Assembly (NCBI GenBank): GCA_029204225.1
Contig: CM055093.1
Span: forward strand, 31,197,777 to 31,261,776
Source: Diphasiastrum complanatum
Lineage: Eukaryota; Streptophyta; Lycopodiopsida; Lycopodiales; Lycopodiaceae
Length of the DNA stretch: 64,000 bases
Direction: 5' to 3'
This document shows positions 54,501 to 64,000 of the stretch, in pieces. Each line of letters opens with the position of its first letter. The stretch's first letter is position 1. The position numbers were made by a program, and so were the translations under genes. The notes under the pieces are model-generated. The model made no database searches. It was not told the origin of the DNA and was given only the letters and a program-made list of their open reading frames with translations.

Positions 54501-55511
54501 AATGATATCACTTTACTTTTGATCTATGTTGATGACATTATCTTAAGTGGTGGTAACAATCTAGATATAGATGAAATCAAGATGGCACTCAAAAGAGAGT
54601 TTAAAATTCAAGATCTTGGTAAACTTCATTATATCTTAGGAATAGAGATTATTAGAACTTCTAAATCTACATTCATATGTCAAGAAAAGTATGTTAACTC
54701 TATTCTAAAAAGGTTTCATATGGAAGATTGTAAAGTTGTTTCTACTCCTATGGAATCAAATGTAAAGCTAACTACAAGAAGTAATGAAAGATCCTTCAAG
54801 GACATTACTCTCTATAGAAAGCTAATAGGATCTCTTATATGGTTAACCATCACAAGACCTGATCTAAGCTTTGTGGTTGGTAAACTAAGTCAATTTATGC
54901 AAGATCCTAGTGAGGCTCATTGGAAGCTAGGAAAGAGAGTACTTAGATACATCTCGGAATCTAGAGATTTTGGCATCTTGTATGGAGGTACTACACCTAA
55001 CCTTTGTGGATTTTCAGATTCAGATTTTGCAGGTGATCAAATGGATAGGAAGTCAACAAGTGCCTTTGAAATCTATCTTGGAGATGGAGTGGTCTCATGG
55101 CTATCAAAGAAGCAACCAACTATCTCTCTATCTTCCACCGAAGCCGAGTACAAGGCATTAACAACATGCACCAAGGAGATTCTTTGGATCAAGAGGATGT
55201 TATTGGATCTTCACTTGCTGGAACCAGAGAAGACTCCAATCATACTTTGTGATAACCTTTCAGCCCAAAGCTTGGCAAGCAATCCTGTTTTTCATGCAAG
55301 GAGCAAGCACATTGAGATTGCTCACCATTTTGTGAGAGATCAAGTCATTGCCAAAGAGGTGGAGCTTCAACATGTCTCTTCAAAGGAGTGTGTGGCTGAT
55401 ATCTTCACCAAACCATTGGGAAAGGACCTATATTTAATGCATAGATCTAATCTTGGAATGTGCTCAAAGACTATGTTGAAACTAGCATCCAATGTTGAAG
55501 AGGGAGTGTGA
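51558..55511 (+). CDS. Copia-B gag-pol polyprotein (1317 aa), intact
   Basis: A single uninterrupted frame from ATG. It encodes, in order: gag (about 1-240), CCHC knuckle CFYCGIKGHFANEC (about 250-263), protease with DSGAS (about 309), integrase with HHCC finger (about 441-490) and DDE residues (Asp about 505, SDNGGEY about 567, Glu about 603), RT with NAFLNG and LYGLKQAPRSW blocks and catalytic YVDD (about 991), and RNase H (SDSDFAGD about 1155, SSTEAEY about 1191, CDN about 1231). The order PR-IN-RT-RH identifies Ty1/copia. It makes the particle and enzymes for retrotransposition. Copia-A and copia-C presumably used such proteins in trans. The stop overlaps the 3' LTR. Confidence 0.97.
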   Translation: MASNGGIMLESSERLSSSNYSTWKVRMESLLELNELMDIVAEIEERPLTLQEQQRFDKKAKRALHIIKMNVTNELLKEVGKCQSASEAWNALKKLFESKSTSRVLTLRRQIFSSRQREGESAHAFILRVKSLSDDLACIDENIKDGEIVQVMLNGLLNEHANLVQSFAIQRVLPSVVDLQEILLAEEHRLQSKLDGASLQGGGEEAFFTKGKFKGKGKGKGKWSKGGNFDHDDHSSSSSSTKNNKSKFKCFYCGIKGHFANECYKKKREQGERQGNLTIDEEEHNTCESLVMTSSLLANIDDNDPWWIDSGASSHMTRHKEYFTSLLSYEGEGNIIYTANDGQCDIKGIGTIPISLSTNRKANLENVLYIPSITKNLLSVSQMIDKGLDVEFIGDACLISKCGSLIAQGRRHGKLFKLDACVISNHEGCMAREQLTNQEVWHKRLGHPNFKSLEVMAKKELVLGLPKSLVANNSVCEHCALSKSHRLAYSRSTSRSKEAFQLVHSDIHSSSTTSNGGAKMYATFIDDFSRYTWIYLLKSKDEVFAAFVKFKNEMENQFNTKIKCLRSDNGGEYTSNRFKDFCIAHGIKREMSSPRTPQQNGVAERKNRTLCECAKAMRLHANLAKSFWGEALACANYLCNRWTSASLDGKTPHEVLYGRRPSVKHCRIFGCTCFVNITLDDRTKEDPSSKKGVFVGYSEVSKAYKVYIPSTKKVVISRDVIFHEENVSNVVDVDVDVPTNHHDVQDVLDEDGDATPKQTSRKTQRQRAKPSRLTYDEKGKQVVDNSNFAFLTSFDEPTCVGEAIQKKEWIQAMDHEHQALIKSNTWRLVKLPKDNKAIGCKWIFKIKTNQDGSINKYKARLVAKGYAQEYGIDYDETFAPVAKMVTIRILISLATLYDWDMWQMDVTNAFLNGDLEEDIYMEQPEGYVSHDEPNHVCYLQKSLYGLKQAPRSWYAKLNSFLLSQNFVMSEYDHSLYFRLNENDITLLLIYVDDIILSGGNNLDIDEIKMALKREFKIQDLGKLHYILGIEIIRTSKSTFICQEKYVNSILKRFHMEDCKVVSTPMESNVKLTTRSNERSFKDITLYRKLIGSLIWLTITRPDLSFVVGKLSQFMQDPSEAHWKLGKRVLRYISESRDFGILYGGTTPNLCGFSDSDFAGDQMDRKSTSAFEIYLGDGVVSWLSKKQPTISLSSTEAEYKALTTCTKEILWIKRMLLDLHLLEPEKTPIILCDNLSAQSLASNPVFHARSKHIEIAHHFVRDQVIAKEVELQHVSSKECVADIFTKPLGKDLYLMHRSNLGMCSKTMLKLASNVEEGV
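54210..54309 (+). other. Candidate cryptic intron 1 in copia-B pol (100 nt)
   Basis: The segment starts GTAACTATTC and ends GAAGAAG. It is exactly what is missing from copia-A at 34337/34338. Removal shifts the frame. Confidence 0.7.
54416..55032 (+). other. Candidate cryptic intron 2a in copia-B pol (617 nt)
   Basis: Starts GTATGCTAAG and ends GATTTTGCAG, a good acceptor with an upstream T-rich run. It is exactly what is missing from copia-A at 34231/34232, and includes the YVDD catalytic box. Confidence 0.75.
54463..55032 (+). other. Candidate cryptic intron 2b in copia-B pol (570 nt)
   Basis: Starts GTGAGTATGA, a near-ideal donor, and uses the same TTTTGCAG acceptor as 2a. It is exactly what is missing from copia-C at 56343/56344. 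570 nt is 190 codons, so the frame continues. Confidence 0.8.
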
Positions 55512-56161
55512 AAATTGTCAACATTTCCTAGCTAGTTTGAGGCCTAAATTGGCTAAAATTGTAAATAGTTTTGGTTCTGGAGTTTCACACGTGTGAACCA
55601 GGCCACAATGTTGTTATTTACTGTATTTTTTCAGTATGATGAAGTGTCAAACTTCATACCCTTCAAAATGAGACCATTTTGATGTATTTTGGTCATATAA
55701 GCCATTTTTAGCTATTTTTCCTATATAGGGAATATCTAGGGTCAAGTACCTTCTAGAGAGAGGAGAGAGAGTCATCTTCCTCATCCATAAATAGTAGGGA
55801 AGTCGTGGAGAACAGGTTGGAGAAACCTTTTGTATGCTTCATTGAGATCAATAGATCATTGTCATTGTTTCTTCCTCCATTGAGAGCATTGTTGTGTGTA
55901 TTGTCTTCAAGCTATTGTGTATGATCTTAGGTGCTTTCCAAAAGTGGTAGGCTGATGTATTATGGACTGTATAATGCTATTTTGGGCCGCACTTGATGTT
56001 TATGGAAGTTTCCATTTGTGATAAATGCTTTTTGATCAAGTTCTTTGCATTCTAGGTAGCATAGAATGTGTTGCCAATTCCTAGCTTATGTAGTTTGGAG
56101 TGCAAGCATTCAAGCCAATGATCTTGGAGTTTAGATCCACTTAGGATCTATATTTTTCACA
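55507..56161 (+). repeat. Copia-B 3' LTR
   Basis: 655 bp, with five differences from the 5' LTR seen by eye (about 0.8 percent). Confidence 0.95.
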
Positions 56162-59100
56162 GTGAAGATCCAATAACATCCTCTTGATCCAAAGAATCTC
56201 CTTGGTGCATGTTGTTAATGCCTTGTACTCGGCTTCGGTGGAAGATAGAGAGATAGTTGGTTGCTTCTTTGATAGCCATGAGACCACTCCATCTCCAAGA
56301 TAGATTGCAAAGGCACTTGTTGACTTCCTATCCATTTGATCACTCATAACAAAGTTTTGAGAAAGTAAGAAGGAATTGAGCTTAGCATACCAACTCCTTG
56401 GTGCTTGCTTTAGCCCATACAAACTCTTTTGGAGATAGCACACATGATTAGGCTCATCATGTGAAACATAGCCCTCGGGTTGCTCCATGTAAATATCTTC
56501 TTCAAGATCACCATTCAAGAAGGCATTAGTAACATCCATTTGCCACATATCCCAATCATAAAGAGTTGCAAGAGAGATTAGGATTCGAATAGTTACCATC
56601 TTTGCCACGGGTGCAAAGGTCTCATCATAGTCAATACCATATTCTTGAGCATACCCCTTTGCCACCAACCTTGCCTTGTACTTGTTGATTGATCCATCTT
56701 GATTTGTCTTGATCTTGAAGATCCACTTACAACCAATTGCCTTCTTGTCCTTTGGAAGCTTTACCAACCTCCATGTGTTGCTTTTGATGAGTGCTTGATG
56801 CTCATGATCCATGGCTTGGATCCATTCCTTCTTTTGAATTGCTTCACCTACACAAGTTGGTTCATCAAAAGAGGTAAGAAAAGCAAGGTTAGAGTTGTCC
56901 ACCACTTGCTTTCCTTTTTCATCATAGGTTAGCCTTGATGGCTTAGCCCTTTGCCTTTGAGTCTTCCTTGAAGTTTGCTTTGGAGTGGCATCTCCATCTT
57001 CATCCAAGACATCTTGCACATCATGATGATTAGTAGGCACATCAACATCAACATCAACAACATTGGAAACATTCTCTTCATGAAAGATGACATCCCTACT
57101 TATGACAACTTTCTTTGTAGAAGGAATGTACACTTTGTAAGCCTTGCTTACTTCACTATAGCCAACAAACACACCCTTCTTTGATGAAGGATCTTCTTTA
57201 GTTCTATCATCAAGTGTGATATTGACAAAACATGTACATCCAAAGATCCTACAATGCTTGACACTCGGCCTTCTACCATAAAGAACCTCATGAGGAGTTT
57301 TACCATCCAAGGAAGCACTTGTCCATCTATTACATAGATAGTTAGCACATGCTAAAGCTTCCCCCCCAAAAAGACTTAGCAAGATTAGCATGTAGTCTCA
57401 TTGCCTTGGCACATTCACAAAGGGTTCTATTCTTCCTCTCGGCCACTCCATTCTGTTGTGGAGTCCTAGGACTAGACATCTCTCTCTTAATCCCATGTGC
57501 TATACAAAAGTCTTTGAACCTATTTGAGGTGTATTCCCCTCCATTATCAGATCTTAAGCATTTGATCTTTGTATTGAATTGGTTTTCCATTTCATTCTTG
57601 AACTTGACAAATGCAGCAAACACTTCATCCTTACTTTTAAGAAGATAGATCCAAGTATACCTACTAAAGTCATCAATGAAAGTTGCATACATCTTTGCCC
57701 CGCCATTGCTAGTTGTACTAGAAGAATGAATATCAGAATGCACAAGTTGAAAAGCTTCTTTAGATCTAGAAGTAGATCTAGAATAAGCAAGTCTATGAGA
57801 TTTGGACAAGGCACAATGTTCACAAACACTATTGTTTGCAACAAGACTTTTAGGGAGACCAAGAACAAGCTCTTTCTTTGCCATTACCTCCAAAGATTTG
57901 AAGTTGGGATGGCCCAACCTCTTGTGCCAAACTTCTTGGTTTGTCAATTGCTCCCTAGCCATACATCCTTCATGATTAGAGATCACACATGCATCAAGCT
58001 TGAAAAGTTTACCATGCCTCCTACCTTGAGCAATCAAGGATCCACATTTACTTATCAAACATGCATCTCCAATGAACTCCACATCAAGTCCTTTGTCAAT
58101 CATTTGACTTACACTAAGCAAATTCTTAGTGATTGAAGGAATGTACAAAACATTTTCAAGATTTGCTTTCCTATTTGTTGAAAGGGAAATAGGAATAGTG
58201 CCTATGCCTTTGATGTCACATTGACCATCATTTGCAGTGTAGATGATGTTACCTTCTCCCTCATAAGACAATAAGGATGTAATGTATTCCTTATGTCTTG
58301 TCATGTGAGATGAGGCTCCACTATCAATCCACCAAGGATCATTATCATCTATGTTGGCTAACAAACTTGAAGTCATAACAAGTGATTCACATGTGTTATG
58401 TTCTTCCTCATCTATTGTAAGATTTCCTTGCCTCTCTCCTTGCTCTCTTTTCTTCTTATAACATTCATTTGCAAAATGACCTTTTATCCCACAATAAAAG
58501 CACTTGAACTTTGACTTATTGTTCTTAGTAGAAGAGGAAGAGGAAGAGTGATCATCATGATCAAAGTTACCACCTTTGGACCATTTCCCTTTGCCTTTAC
58601 CTTTGCCCTTGAATTTGCCTTTTGTGAAGAAAGCCTCTTCACCTCCACCTTGCAAGGATGCACCATCAAGCTTTGATTGCAACCTATGTTCTTCAGCCAA
58701 TAAGATTTCTTGCAAGTCAACCACACTTGGCAAGACTCTTTGAATGGCAAAACTTTGCACAAGGTTAGCATGTTCATTTAGCAAACCATTCAACATAACT
58801 TGGACTATTTCACCATCTTTTATGTTCTCATCAATGCATGCTAAATCATCACTTAGGGACTTAACTCTCAAGATAAATGCATGAGCACTTTCACCCTCTC
58901 TTTGCCTACTAGAAAATATTTGTCTCCTTGGGGTCAATACCCTAGATGTGGACTTTGATTCAAAGAGCTTCTTTAAGGCATTCCATGCCTCACTTGCACT
59001 TTGACACTTTCCAACTTCCTTGAGAAGTTCATTTGTAACATTCATTTTAATGATATGAAGAGCCCTTTTGGCCTTCTTATCAAACCTTTGTTGCTCTTGA

Positions 59101-59249
59101 AGTGTGAGAGGTCTCTCTTCAATTTCTGCAACTATGTCCATGAGTTCATTCAACTCAAGTAAGGACTCCATCCTCACTTTCCAAGTAGAGTAGTTTGATG
59201 AACTCAACCTTTCACTAGACTCTAGCATGATCCCACCATTGGAAGCCAT
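56162..59249 (-). pseudogene. Copia-C gag-pol main part, RT-deleted and frameshifted
   Basis: From ATG at 59249 the frame runs 635 codons through gag, protease and most of integrase to 57342. There an extra base in a G run (7 instead of 6 on the coding strand, plus-strand 57361-57367) shifts it. The following frame carries on from 57391 through the RT start. At 56343/56344 the 570-nt RT segment is missing in frame (VMS joined to DQMDRKST), so YVDD is absent while RNase H follows directly. It stops where copia-B is inserted. Confidence 0.93.
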
Positions 59250-60421
59250 GATTCTAATGTTTCTTCAACTTTTAGGTTCTGTCCTAAAGCACTTAGCACT
59301 CACTTTTCTCTCAACAAATGATAGATAAAGAGATCTATGAAGATTTAGGACCCTAAAACACTTCTATCTTGAACCTAGATGGTTTCCAAGCATAGAAAGG
59401 AAGATTGAAACACATGCAACACTTTGCACACACTAAGAATGGATTACAAAATCAAACCAACCTGAACACACTCTTGCTTAGGCTCTCAAACTTTCCAGCA
59501 AGTGACCAAATCAAGTTATGGTGTGAAGAGTTACTTGCATTCTTAGAAAATACCCAAAACTAGGATGCCAAGATTACCTAGTAATGAACAAACTTGATCA
59601 ACATATGATCAACACACTAAGATATTGATTCAACCTGTAAAACCACATGTAAACCACACTTCTAAAAGTTTATAAACTCCAGCAAGTGATAAATACAAGA
59701 TTTAGAGGTGAATGAATGAGCACACTTAGTGAATCACAAGACTAGCTTCACTATCTTGTCAAATCTTGGTGTTTAGATGTAGATCTAAGATCACTTCACA
59801 TGAGAATGTTCCTCAACCTGTTAAGAACTTGAAAACACACTTGCATAATGGTTAACACCTTCCAGCAAATGCTCCAATCAAATTACATAAGGAGAGTTAC
59901 TTACATGCTCAACAAAGTACACCAAAATTTATGCCAAAATTGATGACAATCTTTACAATATGCTCTTCACAATGGAGCTTACAATATGTTCACCCAAAAA
60001 AGGGGATCTTTCATCCAAATGGGAGCTTTGCTCAGCCTTTAGGAGAATTACAACTCACTCAAAAGAGCATTTGTCATCCACTTAAGGAGAAGTTTCATCC
60101 ACTTAAGGAGAGTGTTCATCCAAGAATGGAGATTGTCAACAATAGGATTGAAAAGAACATTGTTAGTATTGAATATGCACAAGCCTCACAATCACAAATG
60201 ATTAGGTGTTATGATCTGATCCAAAATAGTTTCTTTTCAGCCTCTGATCTTCAATAGACCTGAAATATGCTTTTGATCCACAAGTTCAACTCACAAAACA
60301 AAGGTTAGTAAGATTTGATCAACAAAGCAATGCAAAATCATGCTAGAACTTGATCAAACATCCAAATATCACCAAAAATGGAATACTTACTGTAAATAGA
60401 AGCCAACCAGCTCTGATACCA
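59250..60421 (-). other. Copia-C leader and primer site
   Basis: Leader as in the sister elements; primer site at 60410-60421 with canonical TGGTATCAGAGC. Confidence 0.8.
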
Positions 60422-61076
60422 TGTGAAAAATACAGATCCTAAGTGGATCTAAACTCCAAGATCATTGGCTTGAATGCTTGCACTCCAAACTACATAAGCT
60501 AGGAATTGGCAACACATTCTATGCTACCTAGAATGCAAAGAACTTGATCAAAAAGCATTTATCACAAATGGAAACTTCCATAAACATCAAGTGCGGCCCA
60601 AAATAGCATTATACAGTCCATAATACATCAGCCTACCACTTTTGGAAAGCACCTAAGATCATACACAATAGCTTGAAGACAATACACACAACAATGCTCT
60701 CAATGGAGGAAGAAACAATGACAATGATCTATTGATCTCAATGAAGCATACAACAGGTTTCTCCAACCTGTTCTCCACGACTTCCCTACTATTTATGGAT
60801 GAGGAAGATGACTCTCTCTCCTCTCTCTAGAAGGTACTTGACCCTAGATATTCCCTATATAGGAAAAATAGCTAAAAATGGCTTATATGACCAAAATACA
60901 TCAAAATGGTCTCATTTTGAAGGGTATGAAGTTTGACACTTCATCATACTGAAAAAATACAGTAAATAAAAACATTGTGGCCTGGTTCACACGTGTGAAA
61001 CTCCAGAACCAAAACTATTTACAATTTTAGCCAATTTAGGCCTCAAACTAGCTAGGAAATGTTGACAATTTTCACA
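60422..61076 (-). repeat. Copia-C 5' LTR
   Basis: 655 bp at the right edge of the nest, adjoining the TGAAG duplication at 61077-61081. Confidence 0.95.
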
Positions 61077-62005
61077 TGAAGCATTTCTAGCTGCAGCTGC
61101 TATGTTCAATGGATTTGTCAAACGAAAAAGAGAACTTGCCGCATTTTTTGCTCAAATATCGCATGAGACCACAGGTATATAGAATACATACAAACATTTA
61201 TTTCATTTCAATTTTGACTCAAAGGTGTAACCAATGCTTGTTTTTCCCCTACCACATTCAATTGTCATTCTTGCTCCTTTGAAAAGCTAAGGGTCAATTT
61301 CAATTCCACAATGCCAGGTGGATGGGAGACGGCGCCTGATAGCCCCTTTGCATGGGGTCTTTGCTACAAAGAGGAGTTGAATGTTGCGGCCCCCTACTGT
61401 AGTCCTAGTGTTGAATGGCCTTGTGCTTCAGGGAAAAAGTATTATGGAAGAGGTCCCATGGAACTGTCTTGGTATGTGTCTTCGATCCATTCCAACCTAG
61501 TCAATCCAATGGTCATGTCCAGACTTTCATTAGTGAAGCCTTATACACAATATTAATTGCCACATGGTGCTAGGAGAATAGTTATTGCTTTCCACAACCA
61601 AACAAGACTGAAGCTAAAAATTGATATGATCTATGTGTAGGAATTACAACTATGGACAAGCTGGTGTAGCACTCGGATTTGACGGCATAAACAATCCTAA
61701 CCTGGTAGCATCTGACCCAATTATCTCATTCAAAACAGCAATATGGTTTTGGATGACTCCTCAAGCACCAAAACCATCGTCATGCCGTAATCATAGACGA
61801 GTGGAAGCCAACAACCACGGACATTGCCGCTAAACGCACGCCAGGTTTTGGAGTCACAACTAACATCATCAATGGAGGCTTGGAGTGTGGTCGTGGAAGT
61901 GATCCTCGAGTATTGGATCGTGTCGGCTACTTTGAGCGATATTGTGCAATATTGGGTGTTCATCCAGGAAAGAATTTGGACTGTGCCACTCAAAAGTCAT
62001 TCTAA

Positions 62006-62459
62006 GAGAGATGCAATATATTACATCTTATAAATATAGATCAACATGGAATTAGACGTACAACAATATCAAGAAGAAGACTGTTTAGGATGTAAAGTAC
62101 ATGGGCTTCATATTCGACTTCACGTCTCAAGTAAACTATGTACAAATTCGAAATTTATAAACTTTGGTGTCCAAAATATTTATTGAACCTTTCTGAACCT
62201 TTCTCTTTCACAATTGTTGTTCAATTCATGCTTGTTAATTTCTAGAAGTCACTTTTTACTGCTTCATTGGTGCACCATATGTGACTACATATGTGGCCTT
62301 ACCTTATTAAATAAAGTATTCATAGCCCATAGCTTCGGAATGAAGCGATTGCTTACTCATCGAAGGCTTCTAGGTGGTTGAGTGGTTTGGCACCATATTG
62401 TCCGTTTAGGTGTCCTTGGAATCAGACTCCTTGGATGGACAATTCGTTGTCGTACTTTA
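62006..62459. other. Chitinase 3' flank (U4)
   Basis: Shared unit sequence, possible AATAAA poly(A) signal near 62310; nothing else was recognised. Confidence 0.45.
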
Positions 62460-62706
62460 TATAAATGCTCTAGCATGATCAAGTTGTGGGCAAATTGGAT
62501 CTCAAATCACTTTACATGAGAACTTACCAAAAGATGGTAAGAACATAGTGATGACAAAGGATAAAAGTGATAATCCCTCTCCCAGTCTCTATTAGAGGAG
62601 TAATCCGATATGTCATGCCAATATATCTCAACAAACTATTTAGGCAATAAGCCATACAAGGTGTGAGCCAAACATTGGGACACATTTTCATCAAAAGTCG
62701 TCTCAT
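62460..62706 (-). pseudogene. hAT transposase relic, U4
   Basis: Fourth copy of the DUF659-type fragment (WLTPCMAYCLNSLLRYIG), with Asp of the DIG block changed to Tyr. It is followed by the frame-shifted downstream block as in the other units. Confidence 0.6.
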
Positions 62707-64000
62707 CTACACCACTTGATGCACACCCTCTCCAAGAAGCTAAATGACATTTGTTGGTCCGCCTTGTCCCAAAGCTTTAGTCCAAATCTTAAACAACCTC
62801 TTTCCACTCTTTCCACCTTCTACATTATTTATGGTGTTCACAAAGTATGTCTGACCCCATGCATAACCAACTCATGGTATTGATCCGACCAACATCGATT
62901 TGGGACACACCTTACCTATCTCATCATTCACAAATTACATCTAACCCTTTGTCCAATTTGGCCTTTTGAAATTGAAACAACGTTTATAGTATTCACCTTT
63001 CCCTTGAACTCAACCACCAATGCACATCTTAGGTTGCCTTGCACTACATGTATTGAAGATTGCTTATTAGACTCAAATGTAGATCCTCTTTGAAATACAC
63101 TAATAGGATATGGCTAATAACTTTCACTTGATCATCCTCCCAATGTTCGAAGTGAAGGTGAACTGGATGTTGGAGCTCAATTGGCACTATATGTGGATAT
63201 GCTCTTATGCTATTTAGAATAATAAAGCATCTCATAATCCATCTTCTTCTAAAGAGGTATATATTGGATATCCAGATGCCATTTCGACCTTCCCATTAAA
63301 TCAAATGATGGCATAATTGATCGACAATGCCATCCTCTCCAACTAAGAACGTTGGTAGTTTTTTATGTTTATTAGAAAAACCCTTAAACAAGAGAGTCTT
63401 GAGTTGGGTTTATATTCATTCCAAGACACACCCCTCCTTCTTTCAGACAATATTGTTTATATATACCTCAGCATTAGGACCCTGTAAAACATGTCGCAAA
63501 TTCCCCTTGCAATAGGTCTACGTTTTAACTCTCATACCTCCCTCCATTCTAATCAGAGTCGGATATCACTCTCCATGATCTCTCGTACATTATTTCTCGA
63601 GCTGCCATTATGTATCCTATCCTTTGATACTCACAAAGTTGCTCTTATGCCTGTAATGAAAAACATATGTGTCCATTTTCACATTATCAAATTTCATATT
63701 CTCTCATCAAAGTGTGGCCTATAGCGTAGACACAAGCAATTGGATTCTATGATACATGAAATGTTCTATGTTTCAAAATGATCTCAAGACCATCCTCGAT
63801 TCTTGACTTCAATGATAATGTGATATTAGAGAGATGTGATTGCAATAATCTTGGGATGGTGTAATTGAGTAGTCGATCCATGCATGCTCATCCGGTGACC
63901 TGAGTCATATGAGCCGCATCTATTGAGTGGGTAAAAGAATAGAATTTGATACCCACTTGAAAGAGAAGGTTCCATAACACATGGTATTGTAGCACCAATA
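62707..64000. other. U4 distal part, no gene seen
   Basis: Unit DNA with an unoccupied element X site near 63410 (here gagttgggtttatattc). The ATG frame at 63491 is partly open, but its homologues are broken, so it is not called. Confidence 0.5.

Larger units (their letters stand above)
49731..56161 (+). mobile_element. Copia-B: intact Ty1/copia retrotransposon
   Basis: 6,431 bp, plus strand, TG...CA ends, target duplication GTGAA (49726-49730 and 56162-56166) in the copia-C pol gene. LTRs 49731-50385 and 55507-56161 are both 655 bp and differ at five positions by my count. Primer site TGGTATCAGAAC is at 50386-50397. One open gag-pol frame is present. The polypurine tract gaagagggag ends at the 3' LTR and is itself the last codons of the polyprotein. 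It is structurally complete and may be autonomous. It is the youngest insertion, because it lies inside copia-C. Confidence 0.96.
48779..61076 (-). mobile_element. Copia-C: Ty1/copia element, spliced-type RT deletion, host of copia-B
   Basis: Minus-strand element with TG...CA ends and target duplication TGAAG (48774-48778 and 61077-61081). LTRs are 48779-49433 and 60422-61076, 655 bp each. Copia-B sits inside it at 49731-56161, so its own sequence is 48779-49730 plus 56162-61076. It lacks exactly 570 nt of the RT region relative to copia-B, in frame and with GT...AG boundaries. A 7-C run (57361-57367; 6 in the others) shifts its integrase frame. Its primer site (60410-60421) is the canonical TGGTATCAGAGC. 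Confidence 0.95.
48523..62005 (+). pseudogene. Chi-4: GH19 chitinase split by nested copia insertion
   Basis: Exon 1 begins at 48523 and is cut at 48778, one base into codon 86 inside signature 1, by the 12.3-kb copia-C/copia-B nest. It resumes at 61082-61174 after the TGAAG duplication. Exons 2 and 3 are 61318-61471 and 61641-62005. There are three further defects. An 18-nt in-frame deletion near 61116 removes the six residues ATTGDV. A Gln-to-Glu change lies in the GPMQLSW block. A 2-nt deletion near 61778 shifts exon 3 after PQAPKPS. Both catalytic glutamates are still encoded. The frameshift shows this copy is dead independently of the insertion. Confidence 0.92.

Noticed and set aside
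56162-57391. Copia-C pol as a separate element from the 48779-49730 piece
   Set aside because: Both flanks of copia-B carry the GTGAA duplication and the polyprotein continues across, so it is one interrupted element.

Overview
The window is nuclear DNA from a land plant, most likely a seed plant. It has GT-AG introns, a plant GH19 chitinase family, plant-type Ty1/copia, Ty3/gypsy and hAT relics, and long GA microsatellites. I cannot place it more finely. Nearly all of it is repeats, and no intact host gene is present. The only long intact reading frame is a copia polyprotein at 51558-55511.

Layout. A chitinase-bearing unit occurs four times: U1 1916-11374, U2 11375-16813, U3 28953-46444 and U4 46445-64000 (running off the end). 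Each unit holds, in order, a non-coding 5' flank, a class II-like GH19 chitinase, a minus-strand hAT transposase relic and a non-coding tail. U1 and U3 also carry an LTR element with oversized LTRs ('element X', 4937-9820 and 38991-44890) that is absent from U2 and U4. U1 resembles U3 and U2 resembles U4, and the block before U1 (1-1915) matches 26895-28952. The window therefore holds one full copy (1-26894) and part of a second copy (26895 onward) of a dimeric segmental duplication. Between U2 and the second copy, 16814-26894 is a graveyard with a decayed minus-strand Ty3/gypsy element (tRNA-Asp-like primer site) and an eroded plus-strand LTR element whose polypurine tract leads into the LTR at 26898.

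Chitinases. Chi-1 (U1) is only a 3' stub. Chi-2 (U2), Chi-3 (U3) and Chi-4 (U4) keep the three-exon structure and both catalytic glutamates, but each is broken by different lesions. They must have been duplicated intact and then lost independently. GA tracts of about 130-150 bp lie in their presumed 5' UTRs.

Young copia family. Three nearly identical elements postdate the duplications: copia-A (33103-38808, minus), copia-C (48779-61076, minus, inserted in Chi-4 exon 1) and copia-B (49731-56161, plus, nested inside copia-C). All have 655-656 bp LTRs and perfect 5-bp target duplications. Copia-B is intact. Copia-A lacks 100 and 617 nt, and copia-C lacks 570 nt, of the reverse-transcriptase region. 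All three missing segments begin with GT and end with AG when read on copia-B, and two share one acceptor. The best explanation is that copia-A and copia-C are integrated copies of spliced copia RNA, which is the most interesting signal here. Copia-B and copia-C also form a roughly 5-kb inverted repeat.
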